Assembly: GCA_001512915.1 (NCBI GenBank)
Contig: LFTC01000066.1
Location: forward strand, 37,528-101,527
Source: Clostridiales bacterium DTU083
Lineage (GTDB): Bacteria > Bacillota > Clostridia > Caldicoprobacterales > DTU083
Length of the DNA: 64,000 nt
Reading direction: 5' to 3'
Shown here piece by piece: positions 1-8,538 of this stretch. Within the stretch, counting starts at the first letter, position 1. The number at the start of each line of letters is the position of its first letter. Made by a program: the position numbers and the translations under genes. Below the pieces are notes generated by a model that was not told the origin of the DNA, searched no databases, and worked only from the letters and a program-made list of their open reading frames with translations.

Positions 1-1
1 T

Positions 2-2185
2 GGCAGTAATTCCTCCCGGAGCAGCAATTCAGGCAATAATAAAAGCTCTTCATCCAGCACAGTACCAATCAAGCGGACATTAAGGCTGGGCAGCAGAGGA
101 AGCGATGTAAAAGAGCTGCAGAAAAGGTTAAACGCACTTAAGTTTAATGCAGGCAAAGCGGATGGCATCTTTGGTTCGAAAACATTAAGTGCCGTACGTG
201 CATTCCAAAAATCCCGCGGTCTGGCAATTGATGGCATAGTGGGGCCAAAGACCTTGGCAGCACTATATTCAGGAACCAGTTCATCGCGCTCAAACAAAAC
301 TGAAACTAATCAAAATAATGACGGCCAAAGCAAAACTAATGAAAAGATTACCGCTACCTTAAGGCTTGGAAGCAGGGGAAGCCAGGTGCGGATTCTTCAG
401 AAAAAACTTAATGAGTTAGGGTTTAAGTGCGGCACAGTTGACGGTGTTTTTGGTTCCAAAACACGAAATGCAGTACGTTCATTTCAGAAGGCTCATGGTT
501 TGGCAGTGGATGGAATAGTGGGGCCGAAAACAAGATCTGTATTAAACTCAATTAGTTCCAAGCCTAAACCTTCACCTACTCCAAAACCGAGCCCTTCGCC
601 AAAACCGTCACCAACTCCTAAACCGACGCCTAAGCCTTCGATACCTTTAACTCAGACATTAAAGCGAGGCAGCACAGGCAGCCAGGTTAAAATACTTCAA
701 ACCAGGTTAAATGAGCTGGGATTTAACTGTGGTGCAGTAGACGGTATATTTGGCTCAGCAACGGAAAGTGCGGTAATTCTTTTCCAAGTCGCTTATGGCT
801 TGACTCCTAACGGCATTGTAGATTCGAAGACCAGAACTAAGCTATATGAGGTATCTCCCTCATCTCCGGGAAAAAGAGAATACCCTGCAGCGAATGCCCT
901 GAAAGGTAAAGTAGTAATAATCGATCCCGGCCATGGCGGCTCAGATCCTGGCGCGGTGCGCAACGGAGTAAGGGAAAAGGATCTTGCCCTGGACATAGGG
1001 CTGAAACTTCGAACAATGCTGAAAAAAGCCGGTGCTACAGTTTACATGACAAGAGATGATGATCGATTTGTATCATTATTCTATCGTTCAGCTTATGCCA
1101 ACAAGGTAGTATTGGATCTGGAAATAAAGGAAAAAACCAATGCACTAAATAAAGCAGAAGCTGACAAGAAGGACTATAAAAAACAAATCGATGATCTTAA
1201 TAAACAGATTACCGGGCTGGATAAGTATGACATAGCTCTAAAAGAATTATTAAGCTTGATTGAAGACTTATTTAATAAGCTGGCGAAGGCAGAAGAAAAG
1301 CTTCCAGCAGAAGACCAGGAAACTGCGGGAGATGACGGAACCGAAAATGAACAACCGCAGTATCAAGAGTTGGAAAATTTACTGAAACAACTTGATGATC
1401 AATTAAAAATAGTTAAGGAGAAAGGCGAAGCTTTGCCTGAGAAAATCAAGAAAAATTTCTATCCTGCTGAGGTGAGCGATCTGACAGTAGAAGCCTTGGT
1501 CGAGGCAGGACCTGATTCAAGCCGTATTTTCGAATCCATAAGTGAAAATTTGACTGCTGAAAAGGATAAGGCAGAGAAAGAAAAGAATGCACTAGAAAAA
1601 AAGTTTAATGAAGCTGACAACATGGTTAATACTTATGAAAATGAAATTAGTGAATTACAAGACCTGTTAAAAGGATTCGATTATTATTTTAAGTATCCTG
1701 CTAATAATAATCGGACAGGAATTTATCAATATGGAAAGTCTAATACAGCATCAAGTTATTTGAAAAAAGTAATGGATCTAACCCGAAAAAAATATCAGGA
1801 TAATATTATATTTGTATCCATACATCTAAATTCTACTAATGATGCTGTACAGACGAGTGCTTCCGGAATGTATACTTTCTACAGAGATAATAGTCCTTCT
1901 ACCAATACAAATTATTACAAGAATTATAATGTAGACAAGCGTAAAAGGCTTGCTTCTCTGTTACTGCTTGAAACCAATAAGTCCACCAATTTCAGCAAGA
2001 AACCGTCTGCACCACTCAATGCTGACTTTAGCGTACTGCGGGAAAACAATCTGGTATCAACTTTGGTGGAAGTTGGGTTTATGAATAATCCCAACGATTT
2101 AAAACAGGTTGTAAAGGATTCAGTCCGCGAAGATGTTGCCTATGGTTTGTTAAAGGGTATAGTAGCGTATTTTAAGAGCAAGTAA
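2..2185 (+). CDS. N-acetylmuramoyl-L-alanine amidase (Amidase_3) with peptidoglycan-binding repeats, 5' end missing
   Basis: The reading frame is open from base 2, so the gene starts before the window; the ATG at 239 is internal. It encodes at least three PG_binding_1 domains (about 77-265, 356-544, 656-844), with a Pro/Lys/Ser-rich linker between the second and third. A zinc-dependent Amidase_3 domain follows: DPGHGG at 923-940 (first zinc His at 932), VREKD supplying the zinc Glu, SIHLN near 1815 and VEVGF near 2070 supplying the catalytic Glu. The family cuts the bond between N-acetylmuramic acid and L-alanine in peptidoglycan outside the cell. The odd feature is about 225 residues of charged, mostly helical sequence (about 1106-1790) between the AYAN segment and the IIFVSIH strand, which in ordinary members are only a few residues apart. 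It is in frame. A secretion signal would lie upstream and cannot be seen. Confidence 0.93.
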   Translation, partial: GSNSSRSSNSGNNKSSSSSTVPIKRTLRLGSRGSDVKELQKRLNALKFNAGKADGIFGSKTLSAVRAFQKSRGLAIDGIVGPKTLAALYSGTSSSRSNKTETNQNNDGQSKTNEKITATLRLGSRGSQVRILQKKLNELGFKCGTVDGVFGSKTRNAVRSFQKAHGLAVDGIVGPKTRSVLNSISSKPKPSPTPKPSPSPKPSPTPKPTPKPSIPLTQTLKRGSTGSQVKILQTRLNELGFNCGAVDGIFGSATESAVILFQVAYGLTPNGIVDSKTRTKLYEVSPSSPGKREYPAANALKGKVVIIDPGHGGSDPGAVRNGVREKDLALDIGLKLRTMLKKAGATVYMTRDDDRFVSLFYRSAYANKVVLDLEIKEKTNALNKAEADKKDYKKQIDDLNKQITGLDKYDIALKELLSLIEDLFNKLAKAEEKLPAEDQETAGDDGTENEQPQYQELENLLKQLDDQLKIVKEKGEALPEKIKKNFYPAEVSDLTVEALVEAGPDSSRIFESISENLTAEKDKAEKEKNALEKKFNEADNMVNTYENEISELQDLLKGFDYYFKYPANNNRTGIYQYGKSNTASSYLKKVMDLTRKKYQDNIIFVSIHLNSTNDAVQTSASGMYTFYRDNSPSTNTNYYKNYNVDKRKRLASLLLLETNKSTNFSKKPSAPLNADFSVLRENNLVSTLVEVGFMNNPNDLKQVVKDSVREDVAYGLLKGIVAYFKSK
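77..844 (+). repeat. Three tandem PG_binding_1 domain repeats
   Basis: Three units of about 63 codons (77-265, 356-544, 656-844) share a TLrlGSrGSqVkiLQ..LN.L.F..G..DGiFGSkT..AV..FQ pattern. The first two are the most alike and end in GIVGPKT; the third has drifted to GIVDSKT. The first linker is Ser/Asn-rich and the second Pro/Lys-rich. Confidence 0.85.
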
Positions 2186-2204
2186 CAGTAAAGTAAATAA
2201 TATT

Positions 2205-2234
2205 GCCCCATTCTTATAATGGGGCGCTTTTTTT
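2205..2234 (+). terminator. Rho-independent terminator of the amidase gene
   Basis: GCCCCATT, a 5-base loop and AATGGGGC form an 8-bp stem (2205-2225) followed by a run of seven T. It lies 20 bases after the amidase stop and overlaps the 3' end of the converging gene. Confidence 0.85.
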
Positions 2235-3470
2235 GAGTTTAAATCTATCACTTCTGTTGTTTATCAAGGATAAGAGTGCAGAGCAGAGAAAGAATACGCC
2301 TGTCTGATCAATTATTCCTTTGCGGTTCCAATTAAAATCTTGATTTGATGTTGTAATATATATACGTTTAGGGAAAACAGTATTAAATCCAGGTTGTTTT
2401 TTAATATTTGATTGTATAGTTCGGGACAATTTTACCCACCTGATAAGTTTTTTGATTTCATTATCATGTGCTCGGTGATATGATCCTAAAAGCAATTCCA
2501 GGTAAACATCGAGAATCTTGTTTATGGTGTTTGTCTGTTCGGATTTATTAAAAGAATAATGAGATGCCCTGTTCAAAAAACTTAATAATGCACCAACATC
2601 AAAAGCGTTATAACTAATAATCCTGGGTTTAAATACATATATTCCATTATTTTCATTGTATAGCATTCTGTGCAATTTTAAATATACTGAAAATATTTCT
2701 TCCAAAATATAATCCAGCTGTATAAAAGGGAAAGCTTGAAGAAGAGCATCCATAACGAAAAACTGCCGGCCAGGCGGAAGGAGGGCATAATCGGCTGTAT
2801 TGAAACAAAAAAGTCCGTTTCTGCTTTTTCTATTAAGCACTTCAAGTGCCAGAGATGTTAAAAAATCATTTCTATAATCAAAATGAATACGATTAAGCCA
2901 GGCCGAAACACCTCTTAAAATATCAGCCAGTTCCATTGTGTTTACAATGCCCGGATCCAAATCGTTTGTTAAGTTTAAATAAATTTCTTTTAAGACCGGG
3001 ATAAAGTCAGGAAAATCTTCCTTTTCAAGTCCATCAGGAATAAAATATGAACCGCCTTCAAGAACAGCAGACTTTTCTCCAAAATCGCACTTGTTTTTTT
3101 CCATATATTCTATGCAAAACATTAACTGCAATGCTGCTGAACTTTTCAATTCAAGATATAGTGAAGGGTTTGAAAGAAGTGATGATGTATTATAATTGGA
3201 TAAAATATTGGATAGGCGGGACATAGTTTGGATACTGTATCCGGTTGTTTTGATACATGGTCTGCCCGCTTCTCTGGTTTCTCTAATATATGAAAAGGAT
3301 GCTTTATCATACCATGATATTACCGGCGGTATCGGCATCTCTCTTATATAACGGTATTCTGTATCTTTCCACTTTATCAGACGTAAAGCGGCATTCGACA
3401 AATAATGAAGAGAAAGTGCCTGTATTATTACAAAATCAAGCACCGGGTCGCCCGTAATTGCAATAAACAT
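2214..3470 (-). CDS. Hypothetical protein, 418 aa, all-helical appearance
   Basis: I do not recognise the family. The ATG at 3470 is preceded by a strong AGGAGG site, so the gene looks real. The protein appears largely alpha-helical, with repeated segments where a helix is followed by a short turn such as NGLFCF (about residue 220) or NGIYVF (about residue 285). Such spacing can occur in alpha/alpha-barrel or toroid proteins, but this is only an impression. The N-terminal 25 residues are hydrophobic but not a clear signal peptide, and there is no lipobox or obvious membrane span. It stands alone on the minus strand between the amidase gene and yicC, convergent with the former and divergent from the latter. 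Confidence 0.75.
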   Translation of the reverse strand: MFIAITGDPVLDFVIIQALSLHYLSNAALRLIKWKDTEYRYIREMPIPPVISWYDKASFSYIRETREAGRPCIKTTGYSIQTMSRLSNILSNYNTSSLLSNPSLYLELKSSAALQLMFCIEYMEKNKCDFGEKSAVLEGGSYFIPDGLEKEDFPDFIPVLKEIYLNLTNDLDPGIVNTMELADILRGVSAWLNRIHFDYRNDFLTSLALEVLNRKSRNGLFCFNTADYALLPPGRQFFVMDALLQAFPFIQLDYILEEIFSVYLKLHRMLYNENNGIYVFKPRIISYNAFDVGALLSFLNRASHYSFNKSEQTNTINKILDVYLELLLGSYHRAHDNEIKKLIRWVKLSRTIQSNIKKQPGFNTVFPKRIYITTSNQDFNWNRKGIIDQTGVFFLCSALLSLINNRSDRFKLKKSAPL

Positions 3471-3574
3471 AATCCGGCCTCCTGTAAGTATATTGTTACA
3501 TTATGAATATGCAGCCAGATTATGATATAGTAGTTCTATTAATTTATGCTTAAGCAAACTTTATTTTCAAATAC

Positions 3575-3604
3575 TTGCAAACAATGATACTGCTGGGCTA
3601 TAAT
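3575..3604 (+). promoter_or_regulatory. Sigma-A promoter of the yicC-remA-gmk-rpoZ run
   Basis: TTGCAA, an 18-base spacer and a consensus TATAAT (3599-3604), about 70 bases before yicC. Confidence 0.6.
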
Positions 3605-3673
3605 ACTATGAAGGACCACTTTGCGATGAGAATGCTGCATAATTATTAGCAAAAAAAGGAAGGATGAAGGCTC

Positions 3674-4552
3674 TTGGTTATGAGCATGACCGGATTCGGC
3701 ACAGGTAAGGCTGAAGGCAACAATCGCGAGATAACAATTGAGTTAAAAACTGTGAACAATCGTTATCTTGATATCAATCTGCGAATGCCAAGAGCTCTTT
3801 CTGTATTAGAAGAAAGTTTAAGAAAAAGAATTCAGCAAAAAATTGCCAGAGGCCGTGTAGAAGTCTATATTTCTTATCAAAACAACTCCCAGGAACAGGT
3901 TTCTGTATCAGTAAATGAACCTGTAGCTGAAGCATACTATAAAGCACTCACAGCCCTGGCTGGCAAGTTCCAATTGGATATGAAACCGGATTTGGGGGTT
4001 TTAGCAGATATTGACGATATTTTTATCGTCGAAAAGCCGGAAGAAGATGAAGAGCTGCTCAAAGAGCTTTTGTTTTCTGCACTGGATGAAGCTTTGAATG
4101 CAGTTATTAAAATGCGCAAGCAAGAGGGCAGCTTTTTAGCTGAAGATCTGAAGCAGCGCAGCCTTCGCATTGAGAACATGGTTAAGCAAATAGAACAACG
4201 TTCTTCTGTTGTTGTGGAAGAATATAGACAAAAATTGGAGCAAAGGCTGAAAGAGATGTTAAACAATACAGAGTTGGATGAAGCGCGCTTTCAGGCGGAG
4301 GTAGTCTATTTTGCCGACAGGTCAAATATCACGGAAGAAATTGTACGCATAAGAAGCCACTTGGATCAATTGCGTCAAACCTTAGAATCAGGCGGCAGTA
4401 TTGGCCGCAAGCTGGATTTTATCGTACAGGAATTGAATCGGGAAACCAACACTATTGGATCTAAGTCATCTGATGTTATTATAGCAAACTATGTGGTTGA
4501 AATTAAAAGTGAACTTGAGAAGATTCGGGAACAGGTTCAAAATATTGAATGA
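3674..4552 (+). CDS. yicC: YicC-family endoribonuclease
   Basis: 292 aa. The N terminus (MSMTGFGTG, then [11 protein letters not shown]) and the C terminus ([17 protein letters not shown], then [14 protein letters not shown]) are the two conserved blocks of the YicC/YloC family, reported as RNA-cutting enzymes. The middle is helical and acidic. A TTG start at 3674 follows AGGAAGGA at suitable distance; the ATG at 3680 is the alternative. It opens the run yicC-remA-gmk-rpoZ, the order usual in Firmicutes, and its stop overlaps an upstream in-frame ATG of remA. Confidence 0.93.
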   Translation: MVMSMTGFGTGKAEGNNREITIELKTVNNRYLDINLRMPRALSVLEESLRKRIQQKIARGRVEVYISYQNNSQEQVSVSVNEPVAEAYYKALTALAGKFQLDMKPDLGVLADIDDIFIVEKPEEDEELLKELLFSALDEALNAVIKMRKQEGSFLAEDLKQRSLRIENMVKQIEQRSSVVVEEYRQKLEQRLKEMLNNTELDEARFQAEVVYFADRSNITEEIVRIRSHLDQLRQTLESGGSIGRKLDFIVQELNRETNTIGSKSSDVIIANYVVEIKSELEKIREQVQNIE

Positions 4553-4578
4553 TGAAAAAGGAAAGCAGGGATATAATC

Positions 4579-4839
4579 ATGGGGATCAGACTAATTAATG
4601 TAGGCTTTGGCAATATAGTATCAGCTAACCGAATTATTGCCATAGTAAGCCCTGAATCGGCTCCTATTAAGAGAATTATACAGGATGCCAGGGACAGAGG
4701 CATGCTGATCGATGCAACTTACGGGCGGAGAACCAGAGCTGTCATTGTAACCGATAGTGATCATGTGATTCTTTCAGCCGTTCAACCTGAAACTGTAGCT
4801 CACCGCCTTCATTCCAGGGAACCGGGCCTTGAAGAATAG
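4579..4839 (+). CDS. remA: Extracellular matrix regulator RemA (DUF370)
   Basis: 86 aa, about the usual length. It carries the nearly invariant family sequence [19 protein letters not shown] and [19 protein letters not shown]. In Bacillus RemA is a DNA-binding activator of biofilm matrix and osmoprotection genes; the role in Clostridia is less clear. The ATG at 4579 gives the standard family N terminus ([12 protein letters not shown]); an ATG at 4549 overlaps the yicC stop and would add ten unconserved residues. Position between yicC and gmk is the classic one. Confidence 0.93.
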   Translation: MGIRLINVGFGNIVSANRIIAIVSPESAPIKRIIQDARDRGMLIDATYGRRTRAVIVTDSDHVILSAVQPETVAHRLHSREPGLEE

Positions 4840-4880
4840 TATTTACAATTAATTATAGTAGTTCTTGAAAGGATAAAGAT

Positions 4881-5492
4881 ATGAAGAAAAAAGGATTGCT
4901 AATTGTAATTTCGGGTCCTTCGGGTGCTGGTAAAGGCACAGTTTGCAAAGAATGGCTTAAAAGAAACCCTGAAGCAGTTCTTTCTGTTTCGGCTACAACC
5001 AGAAAGCCCAGACCTATGGAGGTCGATGGAGTTAATTATTTTTTCATCAGCCGGGAAGAGTTTGAAAAGATGATTGAAGATAATGAGTTCTTAGAATATG
5101 CCGAAGTGTATGGCAATTATTACGGCACTCCCAGAAGGTTTGTTCAGGAAAAGTTAATGGAAGGAAAGGATGTTATCCTGGAGATTGACATTCAGGGAGC
5201 CCTGCAGGTGAAAGAACGGTTTGATGATGGTGTGTTTATCTTTATTATTCCACCTACGATGGAAGAATTGAAGAGGCGGATTGTAAAACGAGGAACAGAA
5301 GATCCTGACGTTATTTTGCAGCGTTTTACCAGTGCCTTTGAGGAAATCAACTTTATAAAACGTTACAATTACGTTGTGGTTAATGACCAGGTAGAAGAAG
5401 CGGTTCGAAAAATCGATGCAATTGTTCTTGCTGAAAAATGCCGTGTTGATCGTAATAATTACTTAATAATGTATCTGAAAGGAGAGATATAG
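4881..5492 (+). CDS. gmk: Guanylate kinase
   Basis: 203 aa. It phosphorylates GMP to GDP with ATP in purine nucleotide synthesis. The P-loop GPSGAGKGT lies at residues 11-19, followed by the GMP-binding SATTRKPRPMEVDGVNYFF block and the EIDIQGALQV segment. The ATG is preceded by GAAAGG. It lies 41 bases after remA and abuts rpoZ, whose GTG directly follows its stop. Confidence 0.96.
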   Translation: MKKKGLLIVISGPSGAGKGTVCKEWLKRNPEAVLSVSATTRKPRPMEVDGVNYFFISREEFEKMIEDNEFLEYAEVYGNYYGTPRRFVQEKLMEGKDVILEIDIQGALQVKERFDDGVFIFIIPPTMEELKRRIVKRGTEDPDVILQRFTSAFEEINFIKRYNYVVVNDQVEEAVRKIDAIVLAEKCRVDRNNYLIMYLKGEI

Positions 5493-5696
5493 GTGATATA
5501 CCCGACCTTAAAAACCTTAATGGAAAAGGTTGATAGTAAATACTCTTTAGTTGTAGCAGTAGCAAAGCGCGCAAGACAGCTTGTTTCAGGCGCATCTCCA
5601 TTAATTGATGAGGAAAACGCTAACGACAGGCCTGTAACTACTGCTGTTAGAGAAATTGAATCAGGCGCAGTTACGTATAAACATATGAAAAAGTAA
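5493..5696 (+). CDS. rpoZ: RNA polymerase omega subunit
   Basis: 67 aa with a GTG start directly after the gmk stop and an AAGGAGAGA site inside the end of gmk. Omega helps assemble and stabilise RNA polymerase. The segment SLVVAVAKRARQL followed by PVTTAVREI is the family core. The gene ends in a hairpin terminator; coaBC, which usually follows in this neighbourhood, is absent. Confidence 0.93.
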   Translation: MIYPTLKTLMEKVDSKYSLVVAVAKRARQLVSGASPLIDEENANDRPVTTAVREIESGAVTYKHMKK

Positions 5697-5704
5697 GCGG
5701 CTAG

Positions 5705-5727
5705 AAAGGTACTTAGTACCTTTTTTT
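5705..5727 (+). terminator. Terminator after rpoZ
   Basis: AAAGGTAC, loop TTA, GTACCTTT, then further T (to 5727). The 8-bp stem closes the yicC-rpoZ run and may attenuate read-through into priA. Confidence 0.75.
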
Positions 5728-5764
5728 ATTGCCGTTATGTTAAAGTTCAGGAAGGAGTGAGCAA

Positions 5765-8014
5765 GTGGAAAAGAGTAAATATGCGGGCGTAGTTGTGGAC
5801 CAGATACACCCTTCCTTGGATAAAATATTTCATTACGAAATTCCGGATCATCTTTATAGCTGTATCCAGCCAGGTGTCCGTGTACAGGTTCCATTTGGGT
5901 CACGCAGTCTGCAAGGATATGTTCTTTCTTTGGAAGATAAAATTGATTTTCCTGAAGAAAAAATTAAACCTATTAAAAAAGTGCTTGATCCAAAGCCTGC
6001 ACTTCCCAAATCATTGATTCCTTTGATTTTCTGGATGAAGGAAGAATATCATTGCTTGTTTATTGAAGCGATTCGTTGTTTCATTCCTCCCGGATTGCGT
6101 ATGAATATCAAGGAGAAGACGCATAAAATAATAGTTTTGGAAGATACTGATGCCTTGGACGATTGGATAAAAACTGTGGAAAAACGTTCATCTGGCATGG
6201 CATCTATACTCAGGATGCTTGAGCAGAATAAATCCATGCCTTTAGAGGAACTGTTAGACCTTTCAGGTGCATCACGGTCCAGTGTTCAGTCGTTGCTGAA
6301 ACGAGGGTATATACGAATTGAGGAAGAGGAAACATACAGGGATCCATGGCCTGTTGACCTTAGACCGATCCAGCCTCCTGAATTGACATCTGAACAGTTA
6401 TATGCAGTCCGGATGATTGAGAATTGTTTAGAAAAACAAAGAGGCACTGTTCTTCTGTTTGGTGTTACTGGCAGCGGCAAAACAGAAGTGTATATGAAGG
6501 CGGCAGAGGAAGCTGTATCATTAGGCAAACAAGTTATTGTACTAGTGCCTGAAATTTCTCTGACGCCGCAGACGGTAGGCAGGTTTAAAAGCAGGTTCGG
6601 AGATAAAGTGGCAATTCTGCACAGCCGTTTATCAATAGGTGAGCGATATGACGAATGGCGCAGGATAAGGACCAATGAAGTTACTATTGTGGTGGGCGCC
6701 AGATCAGCCATATTTGCTCCCCTTGAAAGGCTGGGATTAATTATAATAGATGAGGCACAGGAAGAAAGCTATAAATCAGAAGTCCGCCCCAGATATCATG
6801 CAAAGGAGGTTGCGGCCAAGCGATGTGAACTGGAAGGAGCGGTACTGGTTCTTGGCAGTGCAACTCCCAGTTTGGAGGATTATTACAAGGCTGTAAAAGG
6901 TGATTATAAGCTGGCAGAAATAAAACATAGAATCGATCATCAATCAATGCCCCGGGTTGAAATGGTAGACATGCGGCGGGAATTGGAAATGGGCAATCAC
7001 AACATGATAAGCAATAAGTTGTATAATGCTATTGAGCAGGTATTGAATAGGCATGAACAAGCTATTTTGCTTATTAACCGCAGAGGATATGCATATTTTG
7101 TTTCCTGCAGAAGTTGCGGGCATGTGATTAGATGTCGCAATTGTGATATATCACTTACATATCACATTAGCGATGATGCTTTAAAATGCCATTATTGTGG
7201 TTACAGAGAAGCTTATCCCATTATTTGCCCTGAATGCAGGAGTAAGAAAATCAAGCATTTTGGCGCTGGGACACAAAGGATAGAAGAAGAACTGTATAGG
7301 CTGTTTCCTTCAGTTAGGCTGCTTAGAATGGATGCCGACACCACCGGCCGTAAAGGAGCTCACCAGCGTATCCTGGAAGCCTTTAAAAGTCAGACATACG
7401 ATATACTATTGGGCACACAAATGGTAGCCAAGGGGTTGGATTTTCCGAATGTAACGCTGGTAGGAGTCCTGGCGGCAGATACCGCCTTAAATCTTCCTGA
7501 TTACCGGAGCAGCGAAAGAACCTTCCAATTAATCACACAAGTGGCCGGACGTGCGGGACGCGGATATAAACCCGGCCGGGTTATAGTCCAAACCTATCAG
7601 CCGGAACACTATGCTTTCCACTACGCTGCCAATCATGACTATATCGGCTTTTATAACCGGGAAATCCAAATACGTCGGCAATTCTCTTATCCCCCGTTTG
7701 CTCATATTATAAAAATTTTATTAATGGGTGAGGATGAAAATAATATAATACATATATCAAAAAATATGGTAGAATGGCTGAAGAAAAGGATTGGAGATGA
7801 TAAGCAGCTTAAAGAAGGATTGCTGGACTTAGGTGCATATTCTGCTCCAATTGAAAGAATAAAAAGGAAGTACAGATGGCAGGTTTTGATGCGTATTCAT
7901 ACGAATGAAATATACCGAAACGCTTACCATCGTCTTTGTAATGAATTAATAAATAAGTTTTATGATGATGATTATTCTTTGTCTTTGGACTTTAATCCAA
8001 TTACATTATTATAG
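5765..8014 (+). CDS. priA: Primosomal protein N', replication restart helicase PriA
   Basis: 749 aa, near the usual length. PriA recognises stalled forks and reloads the replisome. The N-terminal DNA-binding domain (VDQIHPSLDKIFHYEIP) is followed by helicase motif I GVTGSGKTE at about 233, motif II at about 329, GSATPS, and a zinc region at about 448-495 with paired cysteines (CRSCG, CRNC, CHYCG, CPEC). GTQMVAKGLDFPNV and QVAGRAGRG mark the second helicase lobe. Motif II reads DEAQ where most PriA proteins have DEEH. The GTG start follows GGAAGGAGTGA. Confidence 0.95.
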   Translation: MEKSKYAGVVVDQIHPSLDKIFHYEIPDHLYSCIQPGVRVQVPFGSRSLQGYVLSLEDKIDFPEEKIKPIKKVLDPKPALPKSLIPLIFWMKEEYHCLFIEAIRCFIPPGLRMNIKEKTHKIIVLEDTDALDDWIKTVEKRSSGMASILRMLEQNKSMPLEELLDLSGASRSSVQSLLKRGYIRIEEEETYRDPWPVDLRPIQPPELTSEQLYAVRMIENCLEKQRGTVLLFGVTGSGKTEVYMKAAEEAVSLGKQVIVLVPEISLTPQTVGRFKSRFGDKVAILHSRLSIGERYDEWRRIRTNEVTIVVGARSAIFAPLERLGLIIIDEAQEESYKSEVRPRYHAKEVAAKRCELEGAVLVLGSATPSLEDYYKAVKGDYKLAEIKHRIDHQSMPRVEMVDMRRELEMGNHNMISNKLYNAIEQVLNRHEQAILLINRRGYAYFVSCRSCGHVIRCRNCDISLTYHISDDALKCHYCGYREAYPIICPECRSKKIKHFGAGTQRIEEELYRLFPSVRLLRMDADTTGRKGAHQRILEAFKSQTYDILLGTQMVAKGLDFPNVTLVGVLAADTALNLPDYRSSERTFQLITQVAGRAGRGYKPGRVIVQTYQPEHYAFHYAANHDYIGFYNREIQIRRQFSYPPFAHIIKILLMGEDENNIIHISKNMVEWLKKRIGDDKQLKEGLLDLGAYSAPIERIKRKYRWQVLMRIHTNEIYRNAYHRLCNELINKFYDDDYSLSLDFNPITLL

Positions 8015-8029
8015 AAAGAGTTGATAAAT

Positions 8030-8506
8030 ATGGCCTTAAGGCAGATTAAAGATTATATGAAAGATGATGTTCTCAGAAAAAAAGCCAAATATGTGGAGAA
8101 AATTGATGCGAGAGTACAGACTCTGGTCGACGATATGATAGAGACAATGTATCATGCCGATGGCGTAGGATTGGCTGCTCCCCAGGTAGGTGTTTTGAAG
8201 CGGATAATAGTCATAGATGTTGGAGAAGGGGTGCATGTTTTGATCAATCCTGAGATAATTGAAGAAAAGGGAGAACAAACTGATTATGAGGGTTGTTTAA
8301 GCGTCCCCGGAGTAAGGGCACAGGTAAAACGGCCGGAAGAGGTGCTTGTTAGAGCTTTGGATCGTGACGGCAATGAGGTTGAAATCAGGGGAAACGGCCT
8401 TATGGCAAGAGCATTATGTCATGAGATTGATCATCTAAATGGCGTATTATTCTTAGACAGGGCTGTTCCCGGAACTGTGATAAGAGAATCAAATGAAATG
8501 GAATAA
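8030..8506 (+). CDS. def: Peptide deformylase
   Basis: 158 aa. It removes the formyl group from the starting methionine of new proteins. All three signature motifs are present: GVGLAAPQ at 45-52, EGCLS at about 87, and HEIDH at about 131; the Cys and two His bind the metal. The ATG at 8030 gives the usual ALRQIKDY start behind AGAAAGAG; a TTG at 8021 would add three residues. It is paired with fmt, which adds the formyl group. Confidence 0.95.
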   Translation: MALRQIKDYMKDDVLRKKAKYVEKIDARVQTLVDDMIETMYHADGVGLAAPQVGVLKRIIVIDVGEGVHVLINPEIIEEKGEQTDYEGCLSVPGVRAQVKRPEEVLVRALDRDGNEVEIRGNGLMARALCHEIDHLNGVLFLDRAVPGTVIRESNEME

Positions 8507-8538
8507 ATAATGCTGATTGTGATTGGAGGTCTGTTGGC

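Noticed and set aside
61-850. Tandem repeats as a CRISPR or VNTR array
   Set aside because: They are in-frame coding repeats of about 63 codons encoding PG-binding domains with diverged DNA, not short identical repeats with spacers.
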